Origin: Pardosa pseudoannulata
Lineage: Eukaryota > Arthropoda > Arachnida > Araneae > Lycosidae
NCBI GenBank assembly: GCA_032207245.1
Contig: CM063502.1
Coordinates: forward strand, 74,378,509 to 74,442,508
Length of the DNA stretch: 64,000 nt
Direction of reading: 5' to 3'
Shown one piece after another: positions 13,742-24,925 of this stretch (positions within the stretch are counted from its first letter, which is position 1; every line of letters starts with the position of its first letter). The translations under genes and the position numbers were made by a program. Below the pieces are notes generated by a model. It was not told where the DNA came from and ran no database searches. It saw only the letters and a program-made list of their open reading frames with translations.

Positions 13742-13905
13742 GTGAGTATATTACAAATATTTCGAACTGCGAATTAGCTGTTTTAATTTGAATCACTAAT
13801 TAAGAGTAATATATTATAAGGTTAATTTCTAGATTATTTCTGTAATATATTTCTTACAAAAATTAATCAACTTGAAAGGTATACAAAAAAAAAATTGTAA
13901 TAGAT

Positions 13906-14433
13906 CAGTGATCGCCAAGCCATCGACGCAAGCTACTAGAAGCTCTCAGGACCATTTTCAGTAGGCTAATATTTAGCTCTTTATATGTTTGTGGTTCTTT
14001 TTCCAGTATGAAATTTATACAAAAGAAAATCAAGTATAGAAATTGATTTACTGGTGAACATTAAGACAACCGTATTTTAATGAATTCCACTACCTACTCT
14101 CTCAACATTAAAGAAACTTGATAACTTGGAAGAGTACCATTCTTTTCATTAAAGTTAATGAGTCTCAGGAAAATTCTGTTCTTACATTTCTAATGTATTG
14201 CTAGCGATACTTCATATTTTTCTTATGTATATTTCAATCTTTCAATTTCTTTCTTTTACATATAGTTTTATCAAATTTAATTTCGTACTAACTAAAAATC
14301 AGAATTTGTTTCTAGATAATAACAAATGTAAAATTTGAAAAATGTACTTATTTCTGTATTGGATTGTTTTGGTATCTGTTGGATTTAAAAATAATACATT
14401 TGGTCAGAATCTTCATAAGTTTGACGATCACTT
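13906..14433. mobile_element. Possible hAT-type MITE
   Basis: The left end CAGTGATCGCCAA at 13906 is matched in inverted orientation by TTGACGATCACT ending near 14432; the two agree at most positions. The left end resembles hAT termini. The 8 bp flanks (TAATAGAT and TAACATAG) are only a partial target-site duplication, and no transposase remnant was seen inside. Confidence 0.45.
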
Positions 14434-15425
14434 TAACATAGGGAATTTTAACAGTTACATTTTAGATGTCACGCTTTGAGCGTGATACCTAAACTATACT
14501 TTGAACGGGGTATCTGATTCTTTTAAAGACAGTTGATGTTAGTTTCTAATTTTTAAATAAGTATAAATTTTAAATAAGTATAATTAAAAAGTATAAATAA
14601 AAGTATTTTAACTCTATATTTTGAAAAAATGTATCGTAAAATGTATTTACAGGAAAATTATTTTGTTTTTTCTCTCCATAAAAGTAATCTTCGCCTTCTT
14701 TTTTTCATGGAATATAAAATTTTTAATCAAATCGAAAAAAAAATTAAATGTATCAATTTTACAAATAATTTCTGAAATATAAATTGGACATTGTAATAAT
14801 AAAGATTAATACTTTTAAAGGAAATTCAGTTTTTACTAAGCTCTAGCACAAAAAAATTCACTGATAAAGATAAACATCACAAAAGAAATACTCAAAGAAA
14901 ATTCGTAGAATAATTCTTGGGAAGCTGTATGTCTCATGTGTTATTAGCGTAAGACAATATTAGTCAGCTAACTTCAAACCCAAACTGACTGTGGTGTAAC
15001 TGAATCTAACAAAAACATTTATCTTTCTCCATTTGTCTTAAAGTGCATTTAAAGTTTTCCTATTAATTCTTAATTCCTTGGAACTATACAGAACGAAGTT
15101 CAACATTTTAATTCTTTTCCAGATGATGCATCCTTTTTCTTAATACTAAGCTAAAAGAAAATTAAGAATAGAATTTGACTTTTTCAAATGTCGGAAAATA
15201 ATTTCTGGTTCAATTTAAAGAAAGTAAAATTGAAAATATTAAAACTCCTCTATTGGGGTTTTTTGTCAAGAATTTAAGTAATTTCATTTCGAGCCTTTTT
15301 TTTTCAACATTTGATGACGCATGATTGAACTGTGATCTTCAATAAAATTTTATCTGTGTTTATATTAAAGTCAGTAGTGGTCACACTGTTGAAGTACTAA
15401 CTGCATTCTGTTGTACTTGTATATA

Positions 15426-16585
15426 CAGGGTGTCCATAATTAAACAGTCCGATTTTAAAGTTGTCTTTAGTCGAAACTATGTTTCAGAAAGTTATGAAAT
15501 ATTATATAAGACATAATGAAGGGATGAGAATTTGTTTGAGTAAATAAAAAAGTAGCTCAAACTTTCAAAACTAGATAGTTTTTTTGATAAATCACATTTA
15601 GCCAACATTTACTCTAGTTAAAAAGGTTGTCACAAGACATGCTGAACATTATTTTCAGCTACATTGGAAATTCTAAGATAGCATGTCCTACAGTTGACCA
15701 CAGTGTATCCGGGGAAATGTTGAGAATATGTCATGAAATACTGTCTTTCAGATCAGATGTAATTCTTGGTTTAGGAAAACTGACTAGATGTTTCAAATGC
15801 CCCCAAAGCCAAAACCAAAATTGAGCTCCTCTACATATTAGCCTGTTAAGAACGTTCTCAAAATCACTTTACAGAAGAACGTGTCATTAGTTTCCACTTT
15901 CCTAATGTGTGGTCAGCTCGGTCCCTAGACCTCAACCCATTCGGATTTTGGTTGTGAACATCTAGTCAATCTTGGTAAACAAAGACCTATACCTGATCTG
16001 ATAGACAGCATTTCACGACATATTCTCATTTCTTCGGACGCACTGCTGTCAACTGTAGAATAATTCAAATCTTGCGATTTCAAATGGTAGTAATGTTCAA
16101 AATTTTCTAAAAATCGCTTTACACAAGAACGCGTTATTAATTTCTGCTTTAATAATGTGTGGCCACCGTGGTCCCTAGACCTCAACCCATTCGGATTTTG
16201 GTTTTGAACATCTAATCAATCTTGATAAACAAAGATTTGTACCTTATCTGATAGACAGCATCTCACGATACATTCTCATTTCTTCGGAAACACTGCTGTC
16301 AACTTCAGAATGATTCAAATCTTACGATTTCAAATGGTAACTGAAAATGATGGCCATCATTGTTAAACTTGTTTTGCTGTAATAATTTTTTAACAAAAGT
16401 AATTGCTGCTAAATGTGTAATTTATCAAAATATGCTTTCTGGTGATGGAATTTTGAACTATTTTTATTTCCTTAAAAAAATTCCCATCACTTCATTATGT
16501 CTTAAACAACATTTCTTAATTTTCTGAGTAACAGTTTTGATTGTAGACAACTTAAATGTAGGGAAGTTTAATTATAGACATGCTA
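15426..16585. mobile_element. Mariner-type transposon remnant with long inverted arms
   Basis: The left terminus CAGGGTGTCCATAATTAAA is mirrored by TTTAATTATAGACATGCT at the right end. The inverted similarity continues inward for about 350-400 bp on each side, including AAGACATAATGAAG near 15508 and its complement near 16490. On the + strand around 15909-15956 the frame reads WSARSLDLNPFGFWL, the WP.RSPDL.P.DFFLW block of mariner-type transposases. A second near-identical block follows at about 16159-16203. Stops and frameshifts abound, so it is dead. Confidence 0.8.
15850..16350 (+). pseudogene. Duplicated transposase C-terminal fragments
   Basis: Two direct copies, at about 15850-16110 and 16110-16350, each hold the RSLDLNP block followed by IPDLIDSISRHI-like and LLSTVE-like coding remnants in shifted frames. 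A third copy in the opposite orientation lies at about 15620-15800. The open frames at 15627-15824 (+) and 15925-16185 (-) are translations of these remnants in wrong frames. Confidence 0.7.
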
Positions 16586-18889
16586 TTCTCAAATGAGTAC
16601 TATTCTATAAACTATAAACTTCAATAGACTTAAATTAAATAATAGCGTAGTTAACATCAAAAATAATGTATATATAACTTGAAAAGGAGTACAATCTGGG
16701 GATTCTGTTCCAGATTGCAATTAAATTAAAAACATAACTTAAAATATTTACCTAAAGAATAGTAAATTAAATCAAAGTACTGATTTTGTTTCATCAGGAA
16801 TTAAAGCTAACTTCGAATGCTGAAATGTATTTTAAGTTGATCCTTAGAAATTACGCATCAATTTTACAATTAATTGTATCATTGGTGTTTTTTACTTAAT
16901 CCTCTAAGGTAAACTTTGGAATCAAGTTTTAAATTTATGTAAATTTTCTATCACATGACAGGTAAGATAAACAATGATTTCAAATATAAAATCCTAAATT
17001 CAGTTAATATTTAATTGGAATCTTCTTTATTAGGCCACTATTATACCCAATCCAAACAGGGATTTATATATAATTAACTCTTCAAAATTATGCACATATG
17101 TACTTTGATATCCAACGAAGGAAGATTTGATTTTCCTTGCTATTTACCTTGTCACAAATCCACTTTCACTTTCCACAACCAGTATTTTAAGTATTTTTTA
17201 TGAAGTGGCTTTAATTAAATTCTACGCTTCATTTGAACTTTTCTTTTAAGGAGAATTGTAAAGTAAATTCCATGAAGTAATTTGCGGTTTTGAGATTGAG
17301 ATAACTTTATCTAGATAAGTGTTAAATCAATATTTTTTCTAGAAAACCATTCTGGGAAAAAAGTTATTTAAGATATATTAGTTTGAAACTTCTTTTGACA
17401 GAGTGACTGCTTCTTCAAGAATAGAAATGATTTTGACGACAAACTTTTCGCTCACAAGAAATATATTAAACGAAAATGAAGGGAATCAGTGAAAATAATC
17501 ATTCAAATTCAAAGGTAACATAAAGTATCTATTTATGATAAATTTATAGAAATCTTAATTACAGTTATAGCAAAACTTGAAGCTTTAATTGAAACTTATT
17601 CTGAAAGTACATTAATACTCTATAAATAAATTTATACGGTTAAATATAGTACAATATATAAGCATTAAATCAATTTTATTCCTAAAAAAATATTTCATGA
17701 AACAAGATATTATTATTTTAAACTTTTTTTTTTGACAGAGTAACTGTTTTCCTCTAAGAATAGAGATGTTTTTACTGAAAAATTCATTACGTCATACAAA
17801 AGTCTATTAAATGAAAATAAAATTTATTGGGTAAATTACAAATATAAATTATTGAAGTTTAATGTGATGAAATGCCAGTTTAAAACATAATAAATGAAAT
17901 TATGATAATTTTACAAAACAACTCACATTTATAATTACAGTAAAAGACGAGAAACTTAGCCCATATTTACTCTATAACTAAACTGATACTTAAATATACT
18001 TATATAAACACTAAAAAGAATGAATAAATTGCATTAGTTATCCACCATCATATAGTTTTACAAATTTAGTTCGAGTTAAATGGGGCGGAAAATAAGCTAA
18101 CTATTCCGAATAATTCCTTCAAAGAATATTTTATAAATATAAACTCTTTGTATAGGAGTATAAAAAGTATTTCTTGAAATTATACTCTTGATAAATTATT
18201 TATGAGATGAAACCCTTTTTATAGTTACAATATTTTTAAACTCCCTAAGAGCACATCTTAAACAAAATTTCATTATAACTTTTCCAAAGAAATGAACTCA
18301 CTAGTTTATATTGCTACAGAAGCATAAAGTTTCATTTCTTACAGCTTTATATAAAAAAAACAATGCAAATAACGTAGGTGTTAACTTTTGAAACATAATT
18401 CTAGATAATAAAAAAAATTCTATTATTCTTTAATGGCCATAATTTTTCTAGTAGAAAAGTGTTGATATTAATTCAAAAGAACATTCATGCATTATACAAA
18501 TATCCTCTTAATTTACAATCTTAATTTCATTACAGCATTTTTCGCATAAATACTTAGAAGAGAGGTTTTCTTAGACTAGTCTTTATCTGAAATAATACGA
18601 AAATTTACGCTCAGAAACAAGGAGTTTCGGAGTACCCGTAAAATCTCGAGATAAACATAAAATTTTACGGCAAGAAAGGGCTTAACTGTATAATAAACTA
18701 CGGTCACTGATCGTTAGCTTTCACAAAAACACAATTCTTTCATATCATAAACATGCGGTGTAAATGCTTAGTAATGTGCCCACAGTGTCAGTTAGGATCA
18801 CTGATTATAATACTATAAGTAAGAATACGAAATAAGAAATTTGACTACATTCTTTACTTTTGTGCAGCTGGCAATACAAGCATTAATTT

Positions 18890-19160
18890 TTATTCCATAC
18901 AGTTCTTTATTTTAGTTCTAATAGTTGCTTGTCCATGAAAGTCAAATAGATTTTTGATGATACAAATTTGTAACCAACCCGGCCTTCTGAAACTTGAATA
19001 ATATAATATCCTACTTCAGCCAAATCATGTGCCTTTTCGTTTCCAAGAATACCATAATGAGAAGGAATCCACTACAGTATGATCATTTTATATTGTTTGT
19101 GCAATTATCGCTGTAAACAGGCACTCCAATACAAATAACCTGATAGCCATTTGTCAACAG
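18890..19160 (-). pseudogene. LINE RNase H fragment, copy B (antisense)
   Basis: On the minus strand about 19066-19005 reads WIPSHYGILGNEKAHDLA, the C-terminal RNase H motif of Jockey/R1-type non-LTR retrotransposons, including its last catalytic Asp. The fragment starts in the middle of the RNase H domain and is not continuous with a reverse transcriptase. It is a second copy of the sequence at 19561-19800. Confidence 0.8.
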
Positions 19161-19229
19161 AGATTAAAAAACAACAGAATACAACAATAATGGAATAAAA
19201 TTACAAAGAAATTGCACATTCCAGCATTA

Positions 19230-19560
19230 CACAAGAAGAATGTAGGTGTAAAATTTAAAACATTAAAAGGACAGAATAAGATCAAGTCTGCAGATTGTTT
19301 AAAAGTTCTGTAACTTCCCAGTATTGAGAAAAAACACTGTTCTGAGAGGAATGATCAGCAAACGAGGAGGTGTTCAGCATTCATAATCGCACTACTGCAA
19401 CATAGTGGGCAGGCAGGACTATTGGTAATTTGAAATATGTGAAGATGTGAAGATGCGCATATAAGCAATCATGCATTGTAAGTAGAAGAAAGGCAGATAC
19501 AGGGCTGCTTCTGAGGCAGTCAGGGAAAATGTAATGTTATATTTACAGAATTTATCTTTT
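19230..19560 (-). pseudogene. LINE ORF2 C-terminal remnant (antisense)
   Basis: On the minus strand at about 19410-19330 a cysteine-bearing stretch reads roughly SPACPLCCSS followed by MNAEHLLVC across small frame breaks. This resembles the zinc-knuckle-like tail that follows RNase H in Jockey/R1-type ORF2 proteins. In antisense order it follows RNase H copy A, as expected for one decayed element. Confidence 0.5.
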
Positions 19561-19785
19561 CTTCTTTATTTTAGTATTAATAGTTGCTTGTCCCTGAAGG
19601 TCAAATACATTTTGATGATACAGATTTGTAACCAACCCAGCCTTTTGAAACTTGAATAATGTGACATCCTACCTCAAAATGTGCCTTTTCGATTCCAGGA
19701 ATACCATAATCAGAAGGAATCCACTAAAAGACGATCATTTTATGTTTTTAGTGCAATTCTCGCAGTAAATACCTGCATTCTAATA

Positions 19786-19800
19786 CAGATAGCCTGGTAA
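19786..19800 (+). repeat. Target-site duplication, left
   Basis: CAGATAGCCTGGTAA, repeated exactly at 20239-20253. It marks the boundary of the nested LINE. Confidence 0.88.
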
Positions 19801-20238
19801 GAGAATTTCACCACGCTGACCCAGGCTTTTCGCCCATATAGCAGCAAACTACTGAAGACCGTCGCCACTAAATCAATCACTAACAGCTACAAAGCTGCGC
19901 TGACCTACGAGAGGCTCCGTCGTGGCTCGAAATTAATGTAGACGACCCCAGTAAGGATACAATACCACATCGGCAAGATCGAGACTACCAGGGAAGTCTG
20001 AAGAGAAGGATCACTCAGGAAACCCCGGGTTCGTGAAACCCGAGTATACCTAAAGGAGGTATACCCCTTGAGGTTGTCAGACGGCTATCATCGGCCTAGG
20101 AGGGACACTCCTAGTTTACAGGGGGCGCCACGAGGAGGCTGATAGCTGTCCTAGGTGAGGTACCGTAGTACAACACCCTGAGGCTCAACTCCTAAGCTGT
20201 GCCGAAACACCGCTGAAGTGTATCACTGCCCCACCCCC
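19801..20238 (+). mobile_element. 5'-truncated LINE insertion with 3' UTR
   Basis: A GC-rich 438 bp island is bracketed by CAGATAGCCTGGTAA at 19786-19800 and 20239-20253, a perfect 15 bp target-site duplication. Its first 46 codons (19801-19938, stop TAG at 19939) are open and end TYERLRRGSKLM, as expected for the C-terminus of an ORF2 protein. About 300 bp of 3' UTR follows, with two hairpins: CCGGGTT/AACCCG near 20025-20045 and GTATACCT/AGGTATAC near 20043-20064. The end is C-rich rather than poly-A. I cannot name the clade. Confidence 0.8.
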
Positions 20239-20253
20239 CAGATAGCCTGGTAA
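20239..20253 (+). repeat. Target-site duplication, right
   Basis: Exact copy of 19786-19800. The first C could belong to the C-run at the element's 3' end, so the duplication is 14 or 15 bp. Confidence 0.88.
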
Positions 20254-22562
20254 CCATTGTCAACTGCTAGTATTGCTGCTTGAGAGTCTGAGATTATAAC
20301 TGTTAAGAAAGAAAGGGATGGACATTTAGATAAGTCAAAGCAACTTTAATCACTTCAACCTCACCATTGAAAGCAGTTTTGTCTTTTCCCAGAATGAGAC
20401 AGTGTGAGAAATTTTCCCAGAAAAAAAATCCGGCTCCAGAAACCACATTTGACTCAAATTTTGAGCCATCAGTGTAGAGGATATTGAATATTATTCATCA
20501 ATAGCTGATAACACTAAATACTAAAGAAAACTTTTAATAAATTATATATCATTGTCTTATTTTGACTATAATTATTATTCCTGCATATTATTATCTGTAA
20601 TAAAATCCTGTTCCATATTTTCTGTTATATATAATTTTTTAATGAAATTTTCAAGTTTCAAATCAAAGCTAGAGACTGAAATTTATGAAAAAACCTTTTG
20701 CAAACAAAATATTATTTATTCAATATTCTGACTTTCATAATTTCATTGATTTTACTTCCATAATTACGTTATCAATCTTGTATTAAACAATAACAAAAAA
20801 AATTACAGCAATTAGATAAAAGCAATATTTTATACAAAAAGATATTTTTGCTTAATAATAGTCCCATAATTTCATTTGGGATCAACGATTATGCTGCTGT
20901 AAGAAAGCAAAATAATAAAATCCATAAAGATAGAAATATAATGTGAAGCATTATAGTAACAAATATCATTATTTAATAAAATTGTATATTTTCTATGAGA
21001 TTAAATTTTCACATCTTAATTTGCTACATATTTCATGTTATAAATAATTTTTCTCCATATTTTGAATTAAAAACAATTTTTGACTGAAACTTGAAGTTTC
21101 AATTTATAACTAACTGACTTACACACAAAAAAAAACTTTTTTCCAGCCTAAAAATTATTTATCAAATATTCGAATAACATTTTTTCCATTAAGAGCTCAA
21201 TTAAAATTATTTATCTTCTACTAAACACAAAAACCATCGAATGACTTAAAAGAATATTTTATACGAAAAAAAAATACTTTTTCCCGAAAAGCTAGTCTGT
21301 AAGAAATTTTAATATGAAATATTTTGTCAGCTTGAAAATGAAAAAGCTTTCAAAATATCAAACATTCAAATTATTTTCGAAAAGAAATGCTCAACAGTTT
21401 TAATCTTATATTTCACTAACAAATAAAAAAAGGGTTATATAAATCTGGAAATAAGAAACTTTTGTTTCTATTTTTAAACTCAGGAATCTATATATAAAAC
21501 TGAATTTTTAGAGGCTCAGGAAACAAAAGTGAAAATTAGTATTTTCATAAAAATTTTGCCAGCTATTTCTTTCTTAATTATAGTTTGTCGTTCATAATAA
21601 GCTTTCGTCGTATGATAAAATTAATTTTAAGTTTCGTTCCACGTAGTTTTACGTAGATTTTTTTCATTCTAAAATTTACTAAAAGTAGTAAAGAATACTA
21701 TAATATAAAGAAAACCCTTTGAACTGCAATTGTTTTCATGATAAATTATTCATAGTACGCCAACGAACAGATTTTGCAAATAGCGAATACGAAATTTTCC
21801 AACAAAATTTTTTGTTTGTATAAGTAATGGAAAAATGTATTCTTACAATTTTTTTTTACCTCTGCATTAAACATTTAACAAGAAAAATCTTAAAAGTTTT
21901 AAGTTAGTTTTGATAAAATATATTCAAAAGCATTCCATAAATAAATTATAAAACATATATTTTTTATTTTAATGAGATATTTTAAGTACTTATTTAAACG
22001 AATGTTTTGTCTCATATGATTCTTTTAAAATTGAAAGGATTTTCCTCGCTATCACAAACAATAAAATTTTAAGAAAAAGTTTTAAATGTGCTCAAAACTT
22101 TCTTCCACGTTAATTTATACAAATGAAAATACCTATCTATGGACTGACATAGTAAGCTAAAATTATCAGATTCAGATTTCAGATAATGGCAACAAGTTTT
22201 ACAGAATATACGAAAGAGTGTTAGCTGCTAAACTTGTGTAAGTGACCTTGTGTATCTGAAGTGAATCATCCACTAATTTCATTTATATAGAGATAGAATA
22301 GTCCCAGTTACACTTATATTGTACAACCACACCATCAATATACTAAAGGAGTTTGAAGAATAAAAATAATTTTCTCTTTTGGACTGTTTCTTTTGATATG
22401 CAAACACCTTTTTGCTGGTGGATGAGTCACCAAACAAATCAATTATCATCATGTTTGAATGTCTTTTGCTACGATCAGTTAAAGTAAGAACAAATTCAAC
22501 TAGTGATCAACCATCGGGTATACTAAGAATATGGTCTAGAACCGATGAAGCAATGCTTAGAT

Positions 22563-23213
22563 CAGAGTTTCTTAAACTGTGGGTTGCGAACCGAGTTGGA
22601 TTGGCGAGACCTGCAGCGGGTGTTGCCCAAACATTTTTGCAATTTTGATATTTCTTTAACTTATTATAATAATTATATAATAATGTACCTAATACTTACA
22701 ATAATCTATCATTAAATAGATAAAGACAAGTCAAACAAAGAAAAATAAAAATGTTTTGATGCATTTCTTTTCTGTTGTTAAAGTTACAGAAAAGTTCATT
22801 TTAATTTCTTTGCATATAACGCTGTTGGTTCGTCAAAGGCCCTGCGTATTCAAGATTAGAGTGATTTGGTAACCCATGCGAGATGGGTTTTATATCGGTA
22901 GTGACCTTCCAAGTGGCTATATTTAATGAATTAATATACTTAATGTTTGAATTACCAAGTAATTGAATTCATTTTATTACCTCCTTATATTTTTTATTTT
23001 TGTCACTTATTTAAAATTTTTACATTGTCCTATCTCTTAAAATTTAAAATTGAAGTTAATGATCTAAAATTGCGATAGTATATTACAGTACAAGTGAATA
23101 AAACTGGCAGTTTCACTCATGCGTTTGTCGAATTTCGCGCAATGCTTATGGGGTCCCACAAAATTTTCGTAAATATTATGGAATTTCCACACCGAATATT
23201 TTAAGAAACCCTG
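22563..23213. mobile_element. Non-autonomous hAT element
   Basis: The left end CAGAGTTTCTTAAACTGTGG and right end TTTTAAGAAACCCTG are inverted repeats typical of hAT elements (CAGNGTTTCTNAAA). The flanking octamers GCTTAGAT (22555-22562) and ATTTAGAT (23214-23221) match at 6 of 8 positions, fitting the 8 bp hAT duplication. No transposase domain is visible in the 651 bp. Confidence 0.8.
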
Positions 23214-23957
23214 ATTTAGATGATGGATTTATAATTAGTGTGTCATACGTTTCATGTTTTACATGTGTACACATACACGTGCGCACATATATATGCTGCA
23301 TTGTGATCATATGTCTAAGTTTATATAGGTTTAAGGAATTTATATTTCAAAAGAAATAACGTGTACAAGTTAAATAAAAACGTCTGTATAGGGTAAGCAA
23401 ATAAAAGAGACTGTTGTATAAATTGCACAAATAAAAAGCTTAGTTGCGGAAGCAGTACTTTTGAAGCTTTTGAAGATCCCTTACTTCATCAGTGAAAGAA
23501 AGCAAGAAACTCAATTTTCCTATTTGAAGGGTGTATTCGTTGGTGTGTCTCATTACCTTAGATATCGTACTTTTGCTTTCTATTGTTACGTAAAGTTATT
23601 TTTACAACAGTATGTTACAATAATACGTTACAAAGATAATAATTTATGTTTTTATTGTAATTATCTTTAAAGGGTATTAAACTTCATAAAATAATGTATT
23701 TTTTCATCAATGACTGAAAATTTTTGAATAATTTTAAAAATAACTCTTGAAAACAATGCATTCGTTAACCCTATTCATATATTTTTATTTCTTATTTACA
23801 GTTAATGATTGAAATAGTTTATTCTTAAAATTTATAATTTAAATGATTAAGTATTTTGTTTAATCAACGTTTTCATAAAGTAATCACAGAAAATAATGTA
23901 TAAGTTTCTACAAATTATTGTTTGGGTTAATGTCTTATTTTATAATCAAATAAATCC

Positions 23958-24743
23958 AGTAAACTTCAAATTTAAATTATGTCACTTCAAGATTCTTCGT
24001 TTTTCTCCCTGGTAAAACACTAATATATTTCATAAACCAATGGGCATAAAAATTGAAATAATTGTATCCTATGAAAATAATAGTTTTGTTTTTATAGTTC
24101 GGATGAATTGCATTCTACTGACGTATTATATTCTGCTAATTTACAATAATGTTTATTTTTAATCCCTATTCAAAGTCCTCTAATGTCCTGCAAAATTGAT
24201 TAGAACAGTTTTAAATTTACTAATTTATAAAACTTTAGGAAAATTTCTCCTTATCTTTGCAAATTTAAATGTGAAATACTAAACATGTTTTAAATCTAGA
24301 GTTTGATTAATTCAGAAATTGATTTTACATTTTTGTATTTTTAAATATGTAGTAAACTTCAAATTTAAATTATGTCACTTAAAGACTTCTTCGTTTATCT
24401 CATTGGTAAAACGCTAATATATTTCAGAAATCGATGGGGAGAAAAATTTAAACAATTGTATCCTATGAAAATAATAGTTTTGTTTTTATAGTTCGGATGA
24501 ATTGCATTCTACTGACGTATTATATTCTGCTAATTTACAATAATGTTTATTTTTAATCCCTATTCAAAGTCCTCTAATGTCCTGCAAAATTGATTAGAAC
24601 AGTTTTAAATTTACTAATTTATAAAACTTTAGGAAAATTTCTCCTTATCTTTGCAAATTTAAATGTGAAATACTAAACATGTTTTAAATCTAGAGTTTGA
24701 TTAATTCAGAAATTGATTTTACATTTTTGTATTTTTAAATATA
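23958..24743. repeat. Tandem duplication, unit 393 bp, partly identical
   Basis: Copies start with AGTAAACTTCAAATTTAAAT at 23958 and 24351. The first 100 bp of each copy differ at many sites, while roughly the last 285 bp appear identical by eye. Confidence 0.96.
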
Positions 24744-24853
24744 TAATTAATGTTTATAAGTATTTATCAGTGTCAATATGTCAATGTATGACACAAATCG
24801 TTATTTGTCTCTTTTAATCTGTAATAACAGAATTCAATGTCTTTCACTTTCAG

Positions 24854-24925
24854 AAATTTGGCAAACAATCTTTTAGAATCAATTCCGGACACAGCATTCC
24901 TCAAGTTATCAACACTTCGATCTCT
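24854..24925 (+). CDS. rk: Exon 2 in window: LRR 2
   Basis: 72 bp between acceptor TTTCACTTTCAG and donor GTAAGT, phase 2 at both ends. It reads NLANNLLESIPDTAF then LKLSTLRSL, a full 24-residue LRR with the usual N and F positions. It is immediately preceded by the 393 bp duplication and by about 100 bp of single-copy intron. Confidence 0.93.

Larger units (their letters stand above)
19561..20480 (-). pseudogene. LINE RNase H domain, copy A (antisense, split by insertion)
   Basis: Minus-strand reading gives YTDGSKFESNVV at about 20475-20440, then AFNGEVE near 20368, then a degenerate SDSQAA-type stretch, then WIPS and GNRKGT-type remnants near 19720. These are the ordered catalytic blocks (Asp, Glu, Asp) of RNase H in a non-LTR retrotransposon. 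A 438 bp insertion at 19801-20238 interrupts it. Frameshifts and stops show that it is inactive. The antisense ORF2 tail lies next to it at 19230-19560. Confidence 0.82.
13742..24853 (+). other. Intron 1 (11.1 kb)
   Basis: Starts GTGAGT and ends CACTTTCAG. It contains two hAT-type MITEs, a palindromic mariner remnant, antisense LINE RNase H fragments with a nested truncated LINE, and a recent 393 bp tandem duplication. About 16600-18880 and 20490-22550 are AT-rich with no recognised feature. About 17390-17990 carries weak internal similarity, with two segments containing TTTTGACAGAGT. Confidence 0.8.

Noticed and set aside
15925..16185. 86-codon minus-strand and 65-codon plus-strand (15627-15824) frames
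   Set aside because: They are wrong-frame or inverted readings of duplicated mariner transposase remnants.
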